Assembly: GCF_004364975.1 (NCBI RefSeq)
Contig: NZ_SOBW01000010.1
Location: 115,937 to 179,936, forward strand
Source: Gelidibacter sediminis
Lineage (GTDB): Bacteria > Bacteroidota > Bacteroidia > Flavobacteriales > Flavobacteriaceae
Direction: 5' to 3'
Length of the DNA stretch: 64,000 nucleotides
Positions 27,948 through 37,509 of this stretch are shown in pieces. The notes beneath the pieces are model-generated. The model searched no databases. It worked only from the letters and a program-made list of their open reading frames with translations, and had not been told where the DNA came from. A program made the position numbers and the translations under genes. The stretch's first letter is position 1, and every line of letters begins with the position of its first letter.

Positions 27948-29414
27948 ATGAAAGGGAATGAAAATGAAAAGACACGTTGGAGGTTATGTCCTGATTGCTT
28001 TGGACAGGGCAAAAAGAGCAGAAGATTAAAAAAAGATGCCAAGCGTCGCTATCAAATAGCGCTGGAACACTATAAAAAGAACGGTAGCCAAGGCCCCGCT
28101 CCAATACGTCTGAAAGCTTCTCAAATAAAGTGCGCCACATGTGACGGCTCAGGACTCATCGCTGCTGCGCTCCCTCCGATACCGGACCATGAAATCTACC
28201 CACACGTTGCCATTATTGGCGGTGGCATTGGCGGCGTTGCATTAGCAGTAGCCTGTTTACACCGCGGTATCCCCTTTACACTCTTTGAGCGTGATGGCGG
28301 CTTTGATGCCCGATCTCAAGGTTACGGACTTACTTTACAACAAGCTAATAAAGCCATGAACGGCTTTGGCATTTCGTCTCTAAAAGAAGGGGTGGTTTCC
28401 ACAAGACATGTCGTCCATACAACGGATGGCACTATTGTGGGCGAATGGGGCATGCGTAAATGGACGGCTGCTGACACGAAGAAAGCACCAAAACACACCA
28501 ATGTGCACATCGCCCGGCAAGAATTACGCTTAGCGCTGCTGGAGCAACTTGGCGGCTCTAATATGGTGCGCTGGGGACATGATTTAGTCGCCTTGGAGAA
28601 CAGCACTGAAAATGGCATTCAGTTGACCTTTCAAGTGGATGGAGACTTTAAAACTGCAAAAGCAGATCTTGTCGTGGGCGCTGATGGGATACGAAGTGCG
28701 GTACGGCGATTGTTGATTGGTGATGTTGATTTGCCGTTGCGGTACCTGAACTGTATCGTCATCTTAGGGATATGCGCCCTGGAAGCACTCAACGGTTTTG
28801 AACACGATCTATTAGATTCGGCAACAGTTTTTCAAACCGCCAATGGTCATGAACGCATTTATATGATGCCTTATACCGCCAATTCCGTAATGTGGCAATT
28901 GAGTTTCCCAATGCATGAACAGGAGGCGAAAATATTAAGTGACAAAGGTGTCGAGGCCCTCAAAGCTGAAGCCATAAAAAGAACCCAATGGCACGATCCG
29001 ATTCCTCAAATTGTAGCGGCCACACCAGAATCGCATATTACTGGCTATCCTGTATATGATCGTGAAATACTGAAGCCAGAATTATTAGAAAGAGGAGGCC
29101 CTGTAACGCTTATTGGCGATGCCGCACACCCCATGAGTCCGTTTAAAGGCCAAGGTGCCAACCAGGCTTTATTAGACGCCTTGGCTTTAGCCCGAAACAT
29201 TTCAAAAGGATGCAGGCCCTTTTCAGGATGGAAATCACTAGGGATTCGGAACAGTGTCTTAATCCAATTTGAGTCTGAAATGTTGGCCCGCAGCGCTTCC
29301 AAGGTTAAAGATTCAGCCGCAGCCGCACAATTTTTACACTCTGATATTGTCCTGCATAAAGCGGATGAACCCAGAGGGCGCTGTTTGAAAAACACTGAAG
29401 ATCTTGATTTCTAA
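27948..29414 (+). CDS. FAD-dependent monooxygenase with N-terminal DnaJ-like zinc-finger motif
   Basis: A 488-residue cytoplasmic protein. Residues 14-69 carry two CxxCxGxG motifs, CPDCFGQG (14-21) and CATCDGSG (62-69), separated by a basic helix; this is half of a DnaJ-type zinc finger. From residue about 86 it is a group A flavin monooxygenase: Rossmann motif IIGGGIGG (about 89-96), the GADGIRSAVRR segment (about 244), and the second FAD motif GDAAHPMSPFKGQGANQAL (about 390). It should hydroxylate an aromatic or similar substrate using NAD(P)H and oxygen. The general layout recalls TetX-type enzymes, but substrate residues are not judged. The N-terminal zinc part is unusual for the family. 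The start ATG is the first in frame. Confidence 0.85.
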   Translation: MKGNENEKTRWRLCPDCFGQGKKSRRLKKDAKRRYQIALEHYKKNGSQGPAPIRLKASQIKCATCDGSGLIAAALPPIPDHEIYPHVAIIGGGIGGVALAVACLHRGIPFTLFERDGGFDARSQGYGLTLQQANKAMNGFGISSLKEGVVSTRHVVHTTDGTIVGEWGMRKWTAADTKKAPKHTNVHIARQELRLALLEQLGGSNMVRWGHDLVALENSTENGIQLTFQVDGDFKTAKADLVVGADGIRSAVRRLLIGDVDLPLRYLNCIVILGICALEALNGFEHDLLDSATVFQTANGHERIYMMPYTANSVMWQLSFPMHEQEAKILSDKGVEALKAEAIKRTQWHDPIPQIVAATPESHITGYPVYDREILKPELLERGGPVTLIGDAAHPMSPFKGQGANQALLDALALARNISKGCRPFSGWKSLGIRNSVLIQFESEMLARSASKVKDSAAAAQFLHSDIVLHKADEPRGRCLKNTEDLDF

Positions 29415-29488
29415 CGCGATTAGCATGTAGTAGGATCTGGCAGTAAAAATTTCACATTAAAAAGGATGGGTATTCATGGGATAAAAAA

Positions 29489-29518
29489 AGTTGTGTATTT
29501 TTAACTCCACACACAACT
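29489..29518. promoter_or_regulatory. inverted repeat before the amidohydrolase gene
   Basis: AGTTGTGT (29489-29496) and ACACAACT (29511-29518) are perfect 8-nt arms 14 nt apart, ending 15 nt before the ATG at 29534. The position suits an operator or an mRNA hairpin near the translation start. No regulator is encoded next to it. Confidence 0.35.
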
Positions 29519-29533
29519 CAATAGCCACGTTTT

Positions 29534-31291
29534 ATGACCACCAAAAGACAAATACTTATTAAAAACGGTTTATTTTTCTCAGGAGACAAAGCTGAAAAAG
29601 CCACCGTAAAAGATATTTTAATTCTCGAGGATGGTCGGATAGGAAAAATTGGAAGCCTTGATGCCAATGCTGATGTTGAAGTAATTGACGCTACAGGCAA
29701 ATGGATTGTACCTGGTTTTATCGATTCGCATACCCATTATGATGCTGAAGTCATTGCCTCTCCAGGTCTTAAAGAGTCGGCACGGCATGGTGTGACCTCC
29801 ATAATTTTGGGCAGCTGTTCCGTGAGTGCTATTTACAATTCTCCCGAAGATGTTTCTGATTCGTTTACAAGAGTTGAGGCCATTCCGCGAGACATAATGC
29901 TTCCCTTGTTAGAACGCGTAAAAAACTGGAATACCGCTTCAGAATGGAAAGCGTACATCAAGAGCCTACCGTTGGGCATCAATGTCGCCTCCTTTGTAGG
30001 CCATTCAGATCTACGCATGAAAGCCATGGGCATTGAACGTTCATTAAAAGCTAATGAAACGGCCACTAAAGCAGAGCAGGTGGCTATGAACAACATGCTC
30101 AGTAACGCATTAGACGAAGGGTTTATAGGCCTGTCCACTATAGACAATCCGTGGGACAAAATGGATGGCGACCGGTATTGGTCACACAAAACCCCATCAT
30201 TTTATTCATCATGGAAAGAACGTAAAGACCTCATCGAATTGCTTCGCGACAGAGACGCTATTTTACAAGGCGCGCCAAATTTGGTCACCCGAGTGAATGC
30301 ACTCAATTATATGTTGGCGAGTTCAGGCGTATTTAGAAAGCCGCTCAAAACGACCATGATTGCAATGATGGACCTTATTGGTGACCGCTATATTTTACCT
30401 TTAATCTCTACTGCCAGTACCGCTATAAATCGTTTGGCCAACGCCAACTTTAGGATGCAGTCACCTCCAGTGCCTTTTACTGTTTACTATGACGGTGTCG
30501 ATTCGGTCATGTTTGAAGAATTCCCGAGTGGCGAAGCTATGAGACATTTGGCTAAAAAATTGGATGAGCGCAATGACATGATTAAGGATCCTGAATTCAG
30601 AGCCTCTTTCAAAAAGGAAATCACTAACAAATTTGCCCCTAAAGTGTGGCATAAAGATTTAAGTAAAGCAGTGATTTTGGAGTCGCCAGATGACAGTATG
30701 ATAGGACGAAATTTTTATGAGCTCGCCGAAGAGAAGAAGTTGCATCCGGTAGACTATTTCTTAGATGCCATTATTGATTATGACAAAAAAATCAGATGGA
30801 CTACCACGATAGCCAATGACCGCTTGGAAAAATATGATCATATTTATAACCACCCCTATAACCTGATCAGTTTTTCAGATGCCGGGGCACACTTAAATAA
30901 TATGGCATTTTATAATTTCCCGTTGAAAATGATAAAAGTGGTTCAGGAATCTATAGACCGTGGCAAACCCATTATGAGTATGGAGAAATGTATTTGGCGA
31001 TTGACCAAAGAACAAGGGGATTGGTTTGGTTTGGACTGCGGACATTTGGCCGAAGGGAAAATTGCTGATTTGGTACTCATTGACCCCTCAAAATTTGATA
31101 CCATCACGGAAACTGTAGAGATGGGCCAGATTGAAGAGTTTAATAATTACGAAAGACTTGTCAACAGAAATCCCGGTACCGTATCAAGAGTGATGGTGGG
31201 TGGAAAGACCATTTTTTCAAAAGATGAGTTTGTTTCTGATTATGCGACCACCACCACCTATGGCAGGTTTTTAGAAAAGGTTCAAAACTAG
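29534..31291 (+). CDS. amidohydrolase of the N-acyl-D-amino-acid deacylase type
   Basis: A 585-residue metal-dependent hydrolase without signal peptide. It has the amidohydrolase features: an N-terminal beta-sandwich strand (ILIKNGLFFSGD), the metal-binding HTHYDAE near residue 68, FVGHSDLR, ending in SDAGAHLN near residue 452, and the C-terminal sandwich (GKIADLVLIDPSKFD). The HTHYD motif and the closing region fit the D-aminoacylase branch, which releases the acyl group from N-acyl-D-amino acids; dihydropyrimidinase-like activity is an alternative. It seems longer than typical D-aminoacylases (about 480-500) by internal insertions. It stands alone. Confidence 0.82.
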   Translation: MTTKRQILIKNGLFFSGDKAEKATVKDILILEDGRIGKIGSLDANADVEVIDATGKWIVPGFIDSHTHYDAEVIASPGLKESARHGVTSIILGSCSVSAIYNSPEDVSDSFTRVEAIPRDIMLPLLERVKNWNTASEWKAYIKSLPLGINVASFVGHSDLRMKAMGIERSLKANETATKAEQVAMNNMLSNALDEGFIGLSTIDNPWDKMDGDRYWSHKTPSFYSSWKERKDLIELLRDRDAILQGAPNLVTRVNALNYMLASSGVFRKPLKTTMIAMMDLIGDRYILPLISTASTAINRLANANFRMQSPPVPFTVYYDGVDSVMFEEFPSGEAMRHLAKKLDERNDMIKDPEFRASFKKEITNKFAPKVWHKDLSKAVILESPDDSMIGRNFYELAEEKKLHPVDYFLDAIIDYDKKIRWTTTIANDRLEKYDHIYNHPYNLISFSDAGAHLNNMAFYNFPLKMIKVVQESIDRGKPIMSMEKCIWRLTKEQGDWFGLDCGHLAEGKIADLVLIDPSKFDTITETVEMGQIEEFNNYERLVNRNPGTVSRVMVGGKTIFSKDEFVSDYATTTTYGRFLEKVQN

Positions 31292-31473
31292 TGTCAACAT
31301 AGTGTTTTAACTCCTGTTGCTTTTGCTGTAGCATCCCCCTTAAAATCGTATTATTTCAATTATTCTCAAGAAATAGATTCTTTTTAGGCCATAAGAAACC
31401 AGTGAATTACAACTGTTGCAATTCACAAAGGTTTTCAGCTTATAAAATTAACATCATATGCCTGATTGTTTGG

Positions 31474-31860
31474 TTAATTTCTAGTCTTCTCAATCATATG
31501 ATTGATGACCTTTGTATGTTCGTGCTGAGGACTGAACATTATAATTTCAGAATCCTGAATCACTTTTACATTATGTCCTGGAGGCCAATAAAAAAGCTCG
31601 TTAGCATCTACTGTTTCTTCTTTGCCAGCTACATCTGTAGTTGTGAGTTGTCCTTTTGTAAGAAATCCCCAATGCGGACATTGACATAAATTACCTTCCA
31701 ATCCAATAAATAAAGGCGTCGTGTCTACACCTGCAGAAAGACTAAAATATTCTGCACTAATTTTTCCTAATCCGGAAGCATCTCCAAAATCCGTTTGCTG
31801 ACGGATAATAGCGCCAGGAATTTCCATTTTGACTTGAATGTCGTCTTTTGCAACTTTCAT
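31474..31860 (-). CDS. cupin domain protein
   Basis: A 128-residue single-domain cupin without signal peptide. The small barrel is recognisable from FIGLEGNLCQCPHWGFLTKGQLTTTD and ELFYWPPGHNVKVIQDSEIIMFSP, with few of the standard metal-binding His residues. It is convergent to the amidohydrolase gene. Its upstream region holds two perfect inverted repeats (31879-31900 and 31916-31952), so expression is probably repressor-controlled. The function is unknown. Confidence 0.8.
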   Translation of the reverse strand: MKVAKDDIQVKMEIPGAIIRQQTDFGDASGLGKISAEYFSLSAGVDTTPLFIGLEGNLCQCPHWGFLTKGQLTTTDVAGKEETVDANELFYWPPGHNVKVIQDSEIIMFSPQHEHTKVINHMIEKTRN

Positions 31861-31878
31861 AATTACACTTATTAAATG

Positions 31879-31900
31879 ATAAGGATACTATTATCCTTAT
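31879..31900. promoter_or_regulatory. 9-bp perfect inverted repeat, likely operator
   Basis: ATAAGGATA (31879-31887) and TATCCTTAT (31892-31900) are separated by 4 nt, 19 nt upstream of the cupin start codon (31860). The size and symmetry match a dimeric repressor site. Confidence 0.55.
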
Positions 31901-31915
31901 AAGAGTAGTACCTCC

Positions 31916-31952
31916 ATTGTGAGGATTAAATCACTTAAAACAACCTCACAAT
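31916..31952. promoter_or_regulatory. second inverted repeat upstream of the cupin gene
   Basis: ATTGTGAGG (31916-31924) and CCTCACAAT (31944-31952) are perfect 9-nt arms 19 nt apart. It may be a second operator or the terminator of a lost gene. The rest of the divergent spacer to 32183 holds a -7 element for the Dus gene and no other gene. Confidence 0.5.
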
Positions 31953-32158
31953 AGATTTTTTATTCCCAATACTAAATTAGTCGAATTACGCTCATTATCA
32001 AAGCCTTAAAACATATATTAAATTTATATGCCGCATATTTAAATATGAATTGGTGTTCATAATTTGTTTATATGGGTAATGCTCCCAAAGACCTTATAGC
32101 ACACCACACTCGAAAAGGAGAATATATTACAGTATTAAAAACCATCCACCATTTATTC

Positions 32159-32166
32159 TATCTTTG
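32159..32166 (+). promoter_or_regulatory. Bacteroidota -7 element for the Dus gene
   Basis: TATCTTTG fits TAnnTTTG, 17 nt before the ATG at 32184, giving a short 5' leader. No clear -33 box. Confidence 0.45.
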
Positions 32167-32183
32167 CGCAACTAAAATATACG

Positions 32184-33140
32184 ATGGTTTTACTTTCATC
32201 ACCTTTACAGGGATTTACAGATTTCAGATTTCGCAATGCATTCCATCATTATTTTGGAGGCATTGATACGTATTATGCGCCCTATATCAGACTCAATGGG
32301 AAACTGAAAATTAAACAATCTTATCAGAACGACTTGTTACCGGAAAATAATAGCACGCTAGAAGTCATTCCGCAAGTCATTACCAATGATGCTGAGGAGT
32401 TTTTGTTTGTTGCTAAGTACGTGCAAAGTTTGGGCTATAAAGAACTGAATTGGAATTTGGGCTGTCCGTACCCAATGGTTACCAAGTCGGGCATGGGTTC
32501 TGGATTAATTTGTAACCCTACAAGAATCGATGAGATTTTACATAGAGCACATAACGAAACTGATATTTTAGTTTCGATGAAAATGCGGATGGGATATGAA
32601 CATGCCGAAGAGATTCTCGATGCATTTCCTATACTAGACCAATATCCGTTGAAAAATATTGCCATTCACGCCAGAATTGGAAAACAACTCTACAAAGGCC
32701 CTGTAAATCTAGAGGCTTTTGAAAAATGCATCACCAGTACCAAGCACAAGTTATATTATAATGGCGACATTACAAGTGTTACAGCTTTTAAAGCCATTGA
32801 AGAGCGTTTTCCAAGTATGGATCACTTTATGATTGGTCGTGGATTAATTGCCGATCCATTTTTGCCAAGCATGATCAAAAAAAATACTACAGAATACCCA
32901 CAAAACAGATGGGCTATTTTTTCAGAATTTCATGACACCATTTACCAGCAATATGATGCATACTTGTCTGGGCCCACCCCAATTAAAATGAAGATGTTAG
33001 GATTTTGGGAGTTTTTCTCACAATCGACCTCCAATCCGCAAAAAGTCTTTAAAGCCATAAAAAAGGCTGCAAACCCAGTAAAATATAGACAAGCGGTTGT
33101 TCAGATTATCAATACAGAATTAAAAGCATCAAAGTCATAA
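32184..33140 (+). CDS. tRNA-dihydrouridine synthase family protein
   Basis: A 318-residue FMN-dependent reductase that should convert uridine to dihydrouridine in the tRNA D-loop. The N-terminus VLLSSPLQGFTDFRFRNAF is the family FMN-binding opening. The catalytic Cys lies in NWNLGCPYPMVTKSGMGSGL (about residue 96), with the usual lysine and Arg in SMKMRMG, and the phosphate-binding region reads YYNGDITS ... FMIGRGLIADPFL. The length fits the DusC-like branch common in Bacteroidota, but I do not assign a subtype. It ends 11 nt before the convergent DUF302 gene. Confidence 0.9.
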   Translation: MVLLSSPLQGFTDFRFRNAFHHYFGGIDTYYAPYIRLNGKLKIKQSYQNDLLPENNSTLEVIPQVITNDAEEFLFVAKYVQSLGYKELNWNLGCPYPMVTKSGMGSGLICNPTRIDEILHRAHNETDILVSMKMRMGYEHAEEILDAFPILDQYPLKNIAIHARIGKQLYKGPVNLEAFEKCITSTKHKLYYNGDITSVTAFKAIEERFPSMDHFMIGRGLIADPFLPSMIKKNTTEYPQNRWAIFSEFHDTIYQQYDAYLSGPTPIKMKMLGFWEFFSQSTSNPQKVFKAIKKAANPVKYRQAVVQIINTELKASKS

Positions 33141-33151
33141 TTACAAACTTA

Positions 33152-34081
33152 TTAGTTAACCTCAGCGGCTGTACTCGCTAGAGTTTCCAATGCTTGGGTA
33201 ATCTGATCTAATTGCTCAGCATGGCCTTCCAATTGATGTTTTGCCTTTAAGAATGCAGGATTGTTGTAGGATATAAACACCGTTCCGTCAGCACCTTGCC
33301 AAACTAACATTTTCTGTGGCAAGTCTAACCCGATACTTCTAGAAGATTGCATTAAAGGGGTCCCAAGTTTAGGATTTCCAAACATGATGACTTTGGTAGG
33401 TCGCAGTTCCATAGCCACACTTTGCGCATTCTGTTGATGGTCCAATTCGGCCATAATGCTTAAATTTTCATTAGCTTCTATGCTCAATTTTAATGTATTG
33501 TAGGTCGTTTCAAAATCATTTGAACTTTTAATACTTACCACACCTTTGTGCAAACCAACATCTTGCTCAGTAGTGAGTTCTCCTTGCCCATTAACCGCAG
33601 TCCCAACTATGTTTTTGAGTGCATCTGCAATTTTTGAAAGACTTTCTACCTCCGCTACTCCAAAACGCGAGGCCAAATATTGTGTACTATTATACATTAC
33701 AAAAACGCTATTTTGGTCTTCGTAGAATAATACCTTTAAAGGCAAGTCTAATCCTGCCAATTGGTCTTTTTGCATAAGTGATGTGCCAAGCTTCGGATTT
33801 CCAAATAAAATAACTTTAGTGGGCGGCAACTCCATTCCGACTGAAGCTGCATTTTTACCATGATCAATTTCCTGAACAATTTCGATGTTCTCGTTTTTAG
33901 AAAGTGTAGCCTTTAAATTGGTGTACATCAAATCTAATTTTGAGGGTGTTTTAAAAAACATTACTCCAGAAGCTGAAGTTGGGGTTACAGATGCCTCCGT
34001 TTTAATTTTTTTGGGCTCCTCTCCGCAGGAATTTAAAAATAAAGCAAAAGCGAAAACTAGTGATAACCGTGTCATAGTCAA
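33152..34081 (-). CDS. lipoprotein with two DUF302 domains
   Basis: A 309-residue lipoprotein (LFLNSCGEEPKK, Cys at residue 19) with two tandem DUF302 domains, about residues 40-160 and 175-300. Each contains the parallel segments SKLDLMYTNLKATLSKNENI / NDFETTYNTLKLSIEANENL, PPTKVILFGNPKLGTSLMQ / RPTKVIMFGNPKLGTPLMQ, and GLDLPLKVLFYEDQNSVFVMYN / GLDLPQKMLVWQGADGTVFISYN. The copies are similar enough to mark an internal duplication. It is a periplasmic membrane-attached protein of unknown role, distantly related to the DUF302 protein of the copper island. Confidence 0.87.
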   Translation of the reverse strand: MTMTRLSLVFAFALFLNSCGEEPKKIKTEASVTPTSASGVMFFKTPSKLDLMYTNLKATLSKNENIEIVQEIDHGKNAASVGMELPPTKVILFGNPKLGTSLMQKDQLAGLDLPLKVLFYEDQNSVFVMYNSTQYLASRFGVAEVESLSKIADALKNIVGTAVNGQGELTTEQDVGLHKGVVSIKSSNDFETTYNTLKLSIEANENLSIMAELDHQQNAQSVAMELRPTKVIMFGNPKLGTPLMQSSRSIGLDLPQKMLVWQGADGTVFISYNNPAFLKAKHQLEGHAEQLDQITQALETLASTAAEVN

Positions 34082-34562
34082 ATTTTTTCTTTTAAGTTAA
34101 AAATCTATTCACGTATTAAAATTAATCTTAACAGATGTTTAACGTTAGTCAATCTTACTGAAATATAATCAATTACATAATCTATCATATTTTAATTGTA
34201 AAACAAATCACACCAAGTAGCAAGTAATATGCGGTTCAGGAATTTACCTGAATCGTTATTTGTACATTGGAACACTTCCCACATAAAACTAATGCATTGC
34301 GCCCCTTCCAAGTTAGAACTACGTTTTAAAAAATCGAATGATCTGAACGCTTGTAAAATGTAGCCTAACGATTTTTATAGTCATAATTGTGGACATTTTC
34401 TCATTCCACAAAGAAGATGATTATTCTTATAAATATTTGATTATGAACATATTACATATTTAAATATTTAGTACCTTAGCTCATCATCAGACCTTTACTG
34501 ATTTTATAGCTAATGGTTTCGCGTCAATAAGCAGCCATTGATAACTCAAAATTCTTGACATC
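34082..34562. other. intergenic region, about 480 nt
   Basis: Divergent AT-rich spacer. The one structure I see is CGGTTCAGG/CCTGAATCG (34232-34255), a 9-bp stem with one G-U pair and a 6-nt loop followed by TTATTT, terminator-like but without an adjacent gene to serve. No ORF. Confidence 0.45.
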
Positions 34563-35048
34563 ATGAACTACATAATGTATATCATAATGTTTCTGTACAC
34601 ATTCCATGTGTCCGCTCAAAATGATGTCTATGACAACACCTTTGTTCGAATTTATAATGTGGAGGGTAAAAAAACAAATAAAGGTAAGATAATGTCAATT
34701 TCTAAATCGTCAATAGAATTATACTCAAGAGGCAATACCCTAACCATTCCATTACACACCATTGGAATAATTAAGACCAAGCGCTCAGCCGGTAATAATA
34801 TAGGTAAGGGCGCCTTAATTGGCGGAAGCTCACTGGCCTTGATTGGCTTACTATCTGGAGATGATAAGGGAGGGTTTATCTCATTTACCGCTGCTGATAA
34901 AACATTATTCGGATTAGTTAGTGGAAGTCTGTTTGGAGGGCTTGTAGGTGGTATTACTGCCATATTTAAAAATTCGGATCATTTTATCATTGATGGTAAT
35001 GAAATGGCACTGGAAAAATTCAGAAATAGGATGTTACGAATAGAATGA
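34563..35048 (+). CDS. exported protein with glycine-zipper-like membrane segments
   Basis: A 161-residue protein with a signal peptide (ending HVSAQ). A short strand-rich part (YNVEGKKTNKGKIMSISKSSIELYSRGNTLTI) is followed by two Gly/Ala-rich hydrophobic stretches (GKGALIGGSSLALIGLLSG and LFGLVSGSLFGGLVGGITAIF) that resemble glycine-zipper helices, and then a short hydrophilic tail. Glycine-zipper proteins often insert in the outer membrane or form oligomers. I do not recognise a characterised family. Confidence 0.65.
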   Translation: MNYIMYIIMFLYTFHVSAQNDVYDNTFVRIYNVEGKKTNKGKIMSISKSSIELYSRGNTLTIPLHTIGIIKTKRSAGNNIGKGALIGGSSLALIGLLSGDDKGGFISFTAADKTLFGLVSGSLFGGLVGGITAIFKNSDHFIIDGNEMALEKFRNRMLRIE

Positions 35049-35541
35049 CCTCTGTTCCGCAAACAGCCGAGGACACTACATACTGAATTATCAAATACAT
35101 CATATGCGATGATTAATACCTATCTTCTGAGATTTCGTATTAGAATTATAAAATGATACATAAGCAAAAAAAATCCAATTATAATTTAACATATATCTCA
35201 CACCTATTTCAGAATGACATTAATGTTACTGATATGACCTGTTTCAACTCAGTTTGATTTTTATAATTGCTAAATGGACACTTGCGTAAATCTTCGCTCA
35301 TACTAAAAATTCAGCACGAAATAACCTTAAGATAAAACTAACGGAATCATGAAGACAAAATTCCAATTTTTTGAATCGGAAATCTTCTGGATAGCCCAAA
35401 TTGATATTTTCAAAATTTAATTTTAGGTCATGGCGTTTCAAACAAAATTGAGAGTATAATTATAAATAAGGTCAATATCGTATCGTAATAACGGATTTTA
35501 CTCGAAAATATATTATTTTAAACGCATTAACTACGCACATT
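35049..35541. other. intergenic region, about 490 nt
   Basis: AT-rich DNA with stop codons in all frames. A 23-codon ORF at 35349 has nothing to support it. No hairpin, repeat or clear promoter is seen. Confidence 0.5.
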
Positions 35542-36396
35542 ATGAAAATTACACCCCTTATTATCGTTCTATTATGTATTGTTTGTGCTTCATGCCAACA
35601 AAAACCTATGCATGACATCGATTTCGATTCAAAACAGCACAAATTAATTTTCATTGCTTCAGAGGATGTCACGCCAGAATCGCCCAATACATTTAAAAGG
35701 CAGCATAATAATTTTTATATTGATGACATAGGCGTCCTAAATAAAATCAAAAACCAATTCATACAAGATAAGAGAGACATACCAACCGGCTTTAAGTCGG
35801 AATATGACATCTCTGTAGTTGACGCTAAAAACGACCAGCTTTTCAATGGTAAATTAGACCTCTCCAATGGTGTATTATTGGCGTCCGATTCTTATTATGA
35901 TTTCAGTACAGCGCTGACTTTAATTCCAGAGAAATTTCTCAAGCCTTTAGAAAAGCTGAGAATTGAAGTCAATTCCATGAAAAACGCGAAAAAGCTTATC
36001 AACATTATTGAAGATCATAACGGAATTATTTATGGAAGTTTAAATTTTAGAACAAAAATTAAAGCCTATAATGGCATGACAATCCTAAAAGTAAAAAAAG
36101 ACTATCTCAACGCTAGTGAAATTACCGAAGAGACCACTCTAAAGGTGAAAAATGATTTAAAAAAATTAGGAGATGTATTTGTAGAGGTATCGTATTGCAA
36201 TGATCCGGACTATTGCACCTTCTATATATACACTGAAAAATTAAACGCCGATGCTATTCCATCTGCCTATAAAATTGTAAAACCGCTATCAGACACCCTC
36301 TTAGAGCCTATTGTAGTTTACAATGTATCAGTGGAAACCTTAAGAACTGCTATGAAAGCAAAAGATTTTACTATGGACATCACACGATACAATTAG
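35542..36396 (+). CDS. hypothetical lipoprotein
   Basis: A 284-residue lipoprotein (VLLCIVCASCQQKP, Cys at residue 19). The body has mixed alpha/beta character, with a Lys-rich second half and a Cys pair in SYCNDPDYCTFYIY that may form a disulfide. I recognise no family. It should be exposed in the periplasm. The EEP-family gene follows 71 nt later in the same orientation. Confidence 0.65.
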   Translation: MKITPLIIVLLCIVCASCQQKPMHDIDFDSKQHKLIFIASEDVTPESPNTFKRQHNNFYIDDIGVLNKIKNQFIQDKRDIPTGFKSEYDISVVDAKNDQLFNGKLDLSNGVLLASDSYYDFSTALTLIPEKFLKPLEKLRIEVNSMKNAKKLINIIEDHNGIIYGSLNFRTKIKAYNGMTILKVKKDYLNASEITEETTLKVKNDLKKLGDVFVEVSYCNDPDYCTFYIYTEKLNADAIPSAYKIVKPLSDTLLEPIVVYNVSVETLRTAMKAKDFTMDITRYN

Positions 36397-36467
36397 ACAG
36401 TTTTGCTTAACCCTCTACATTTTATAGCCTTCCAATTCCTACTAGCGCATTAGTAACCACTACTCAT

Positions 36468-37262
36468 ATGAAAAACCTTCTCTACCTACTCCTTTGTTTC
36501 AGCCTTTTAGGCGCCTGTAAAGTAAAGCAAGAACAAACAATCGACCTTAAAATCATGTCCTATAATATCCGTCATGGCAAAGGATTAGACACCATACTCG
36601 ATTTGTCCCGAGCTGCGGCAATTATAAAAAACCAAGCGCCAGATCTATGCGGTTTACAGGAGGTAGACCATTTTATTAAACGGTCAGATAGTGTGGACCA
36701 AACAGGCTATTTGGCCCGAGAGACGAAAATGAAGGGCACTTTTGGTAAATTTATGGCGTATCAAAATGGCGAATATGGGATGGCCACCTTATCGGCCAAG
36801 CCATTAACCTCAACAAAAATATTGCAATTACCGGATGGAAAATATGAGCCACGCACCTCTATCGTTCATGAAGTTGCCCTAGCTAAAGATTGCACCATTG
36901 TATTTGCCAATGTACACTTTGATTGGATTAGTGGCAAAGAAGGCAGCGCCAACCGTTTAAATCAGGCCAAAGCACTTGTAGCTTATATTGACAGCTTACA
37001 AAAAGCAACCATCATAACAGGCGATTTCAATTGCACCCCAGATTCGCCCACCATGCAGTATTTCGCGGAGCAAGGTTTTGTATTTGTAGAAAAAGGAGCG
37101 GACAATTTAAGCTTTCAAGGTGAGGAGACATCTGAAATTGACCACCTCATTTATAGAAATTCTGATCTCGTAAAATTTAAAAGCAAAAGCATTCAATTAC
37201 TTGACGAACCCATCGGTTCTGACCACCGACCATTAGTGGTGGAATTGGAAGTTACTTTTTAA
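36468..37262 (+). CDS. endonuclease/exonuclease/phosphatase (EEP) family lipoprotein
   Basis: A 264-residue lipoprotein (SLLGACKVKQE, Cys at residue 17) of the DNase I-like EEP superfamily. Motifs in order: MSYNIRHGKGLD (metal-site Asn), GLQEVDHF (metal-binding Glu), HFDWISG, TGDFNCTPDSP (catalytic Asp and Asn), EIDHLIYR and GSDHRPLVVEL (terminal Asp-His pair). All catalytic positions are present, so it should be an active metal-dependent phosphodiesterase. The export signal points to phospholipid, sugar phosphate or extracellular nucleic acid substrates rather than DNA repair. Confidence 0.9.
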   Translation: MKNLLYLLLCFSLLGACKVKQEQTIDLKIMSYNIRHGKGLDTILDLSRAAAIIKNQAPDLCGLQEVDHFIKRSDSVDQTGYLARETKMKGTFGKFMAYQNGEYGMATLSAKPLTSTKILQLPDGKYEPRTSIVHEVALAKDCTIVFANVHFDWISGKEGSANRLNQAKALVAYIDSLQKATIITGDFNCTPDSPTMQYFAEQGFVFVEKGADNLSFQGEETSEIDHLIYRNSDLVKFKSKSIQLLDEPIGSDHRPLVVELEVTF

Positions 37263-37483
37263 TTATTATGTAGACATGATTCTTGATTCGTATCAAATTC
37301 ACCTCCAAGACGATCAGAAAGCCACAATTTTTTAAAAATAAAAAGAGGAGTTTCCACTGACCCTCATACAAGCATTGTACGTTTAGATTTAGCACTAAAA
37401 ATTTACAGTTACCTATTCAGAAACACACATATATATAACCGTAAACAGTCTGCAAGAGTAAGCCCTACAATTTCATAAATATT

Positions 37484-37491
37484 TACCTTTG
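37484..37491 (+). promoter_or_regulatory. Bacteroidota -7 element for the AAA ATPase gene
   Basis: TACCTTTG fits TAnnTTTG. Transcription would start near 37497, after an upstream in-frame start candidate at 37489 but before the ATG at 37510, so the latter is the likely start. Confidence 0.45.
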
Positions 37492-37509
37492 TTTTTTGAA
37501 ACGAAAATT

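Noticed and set aside
35349..35420. 23-codon ORF in the 35-kb intergenic region
   Set aside because: Too short, with no composition, start or neighbour support.
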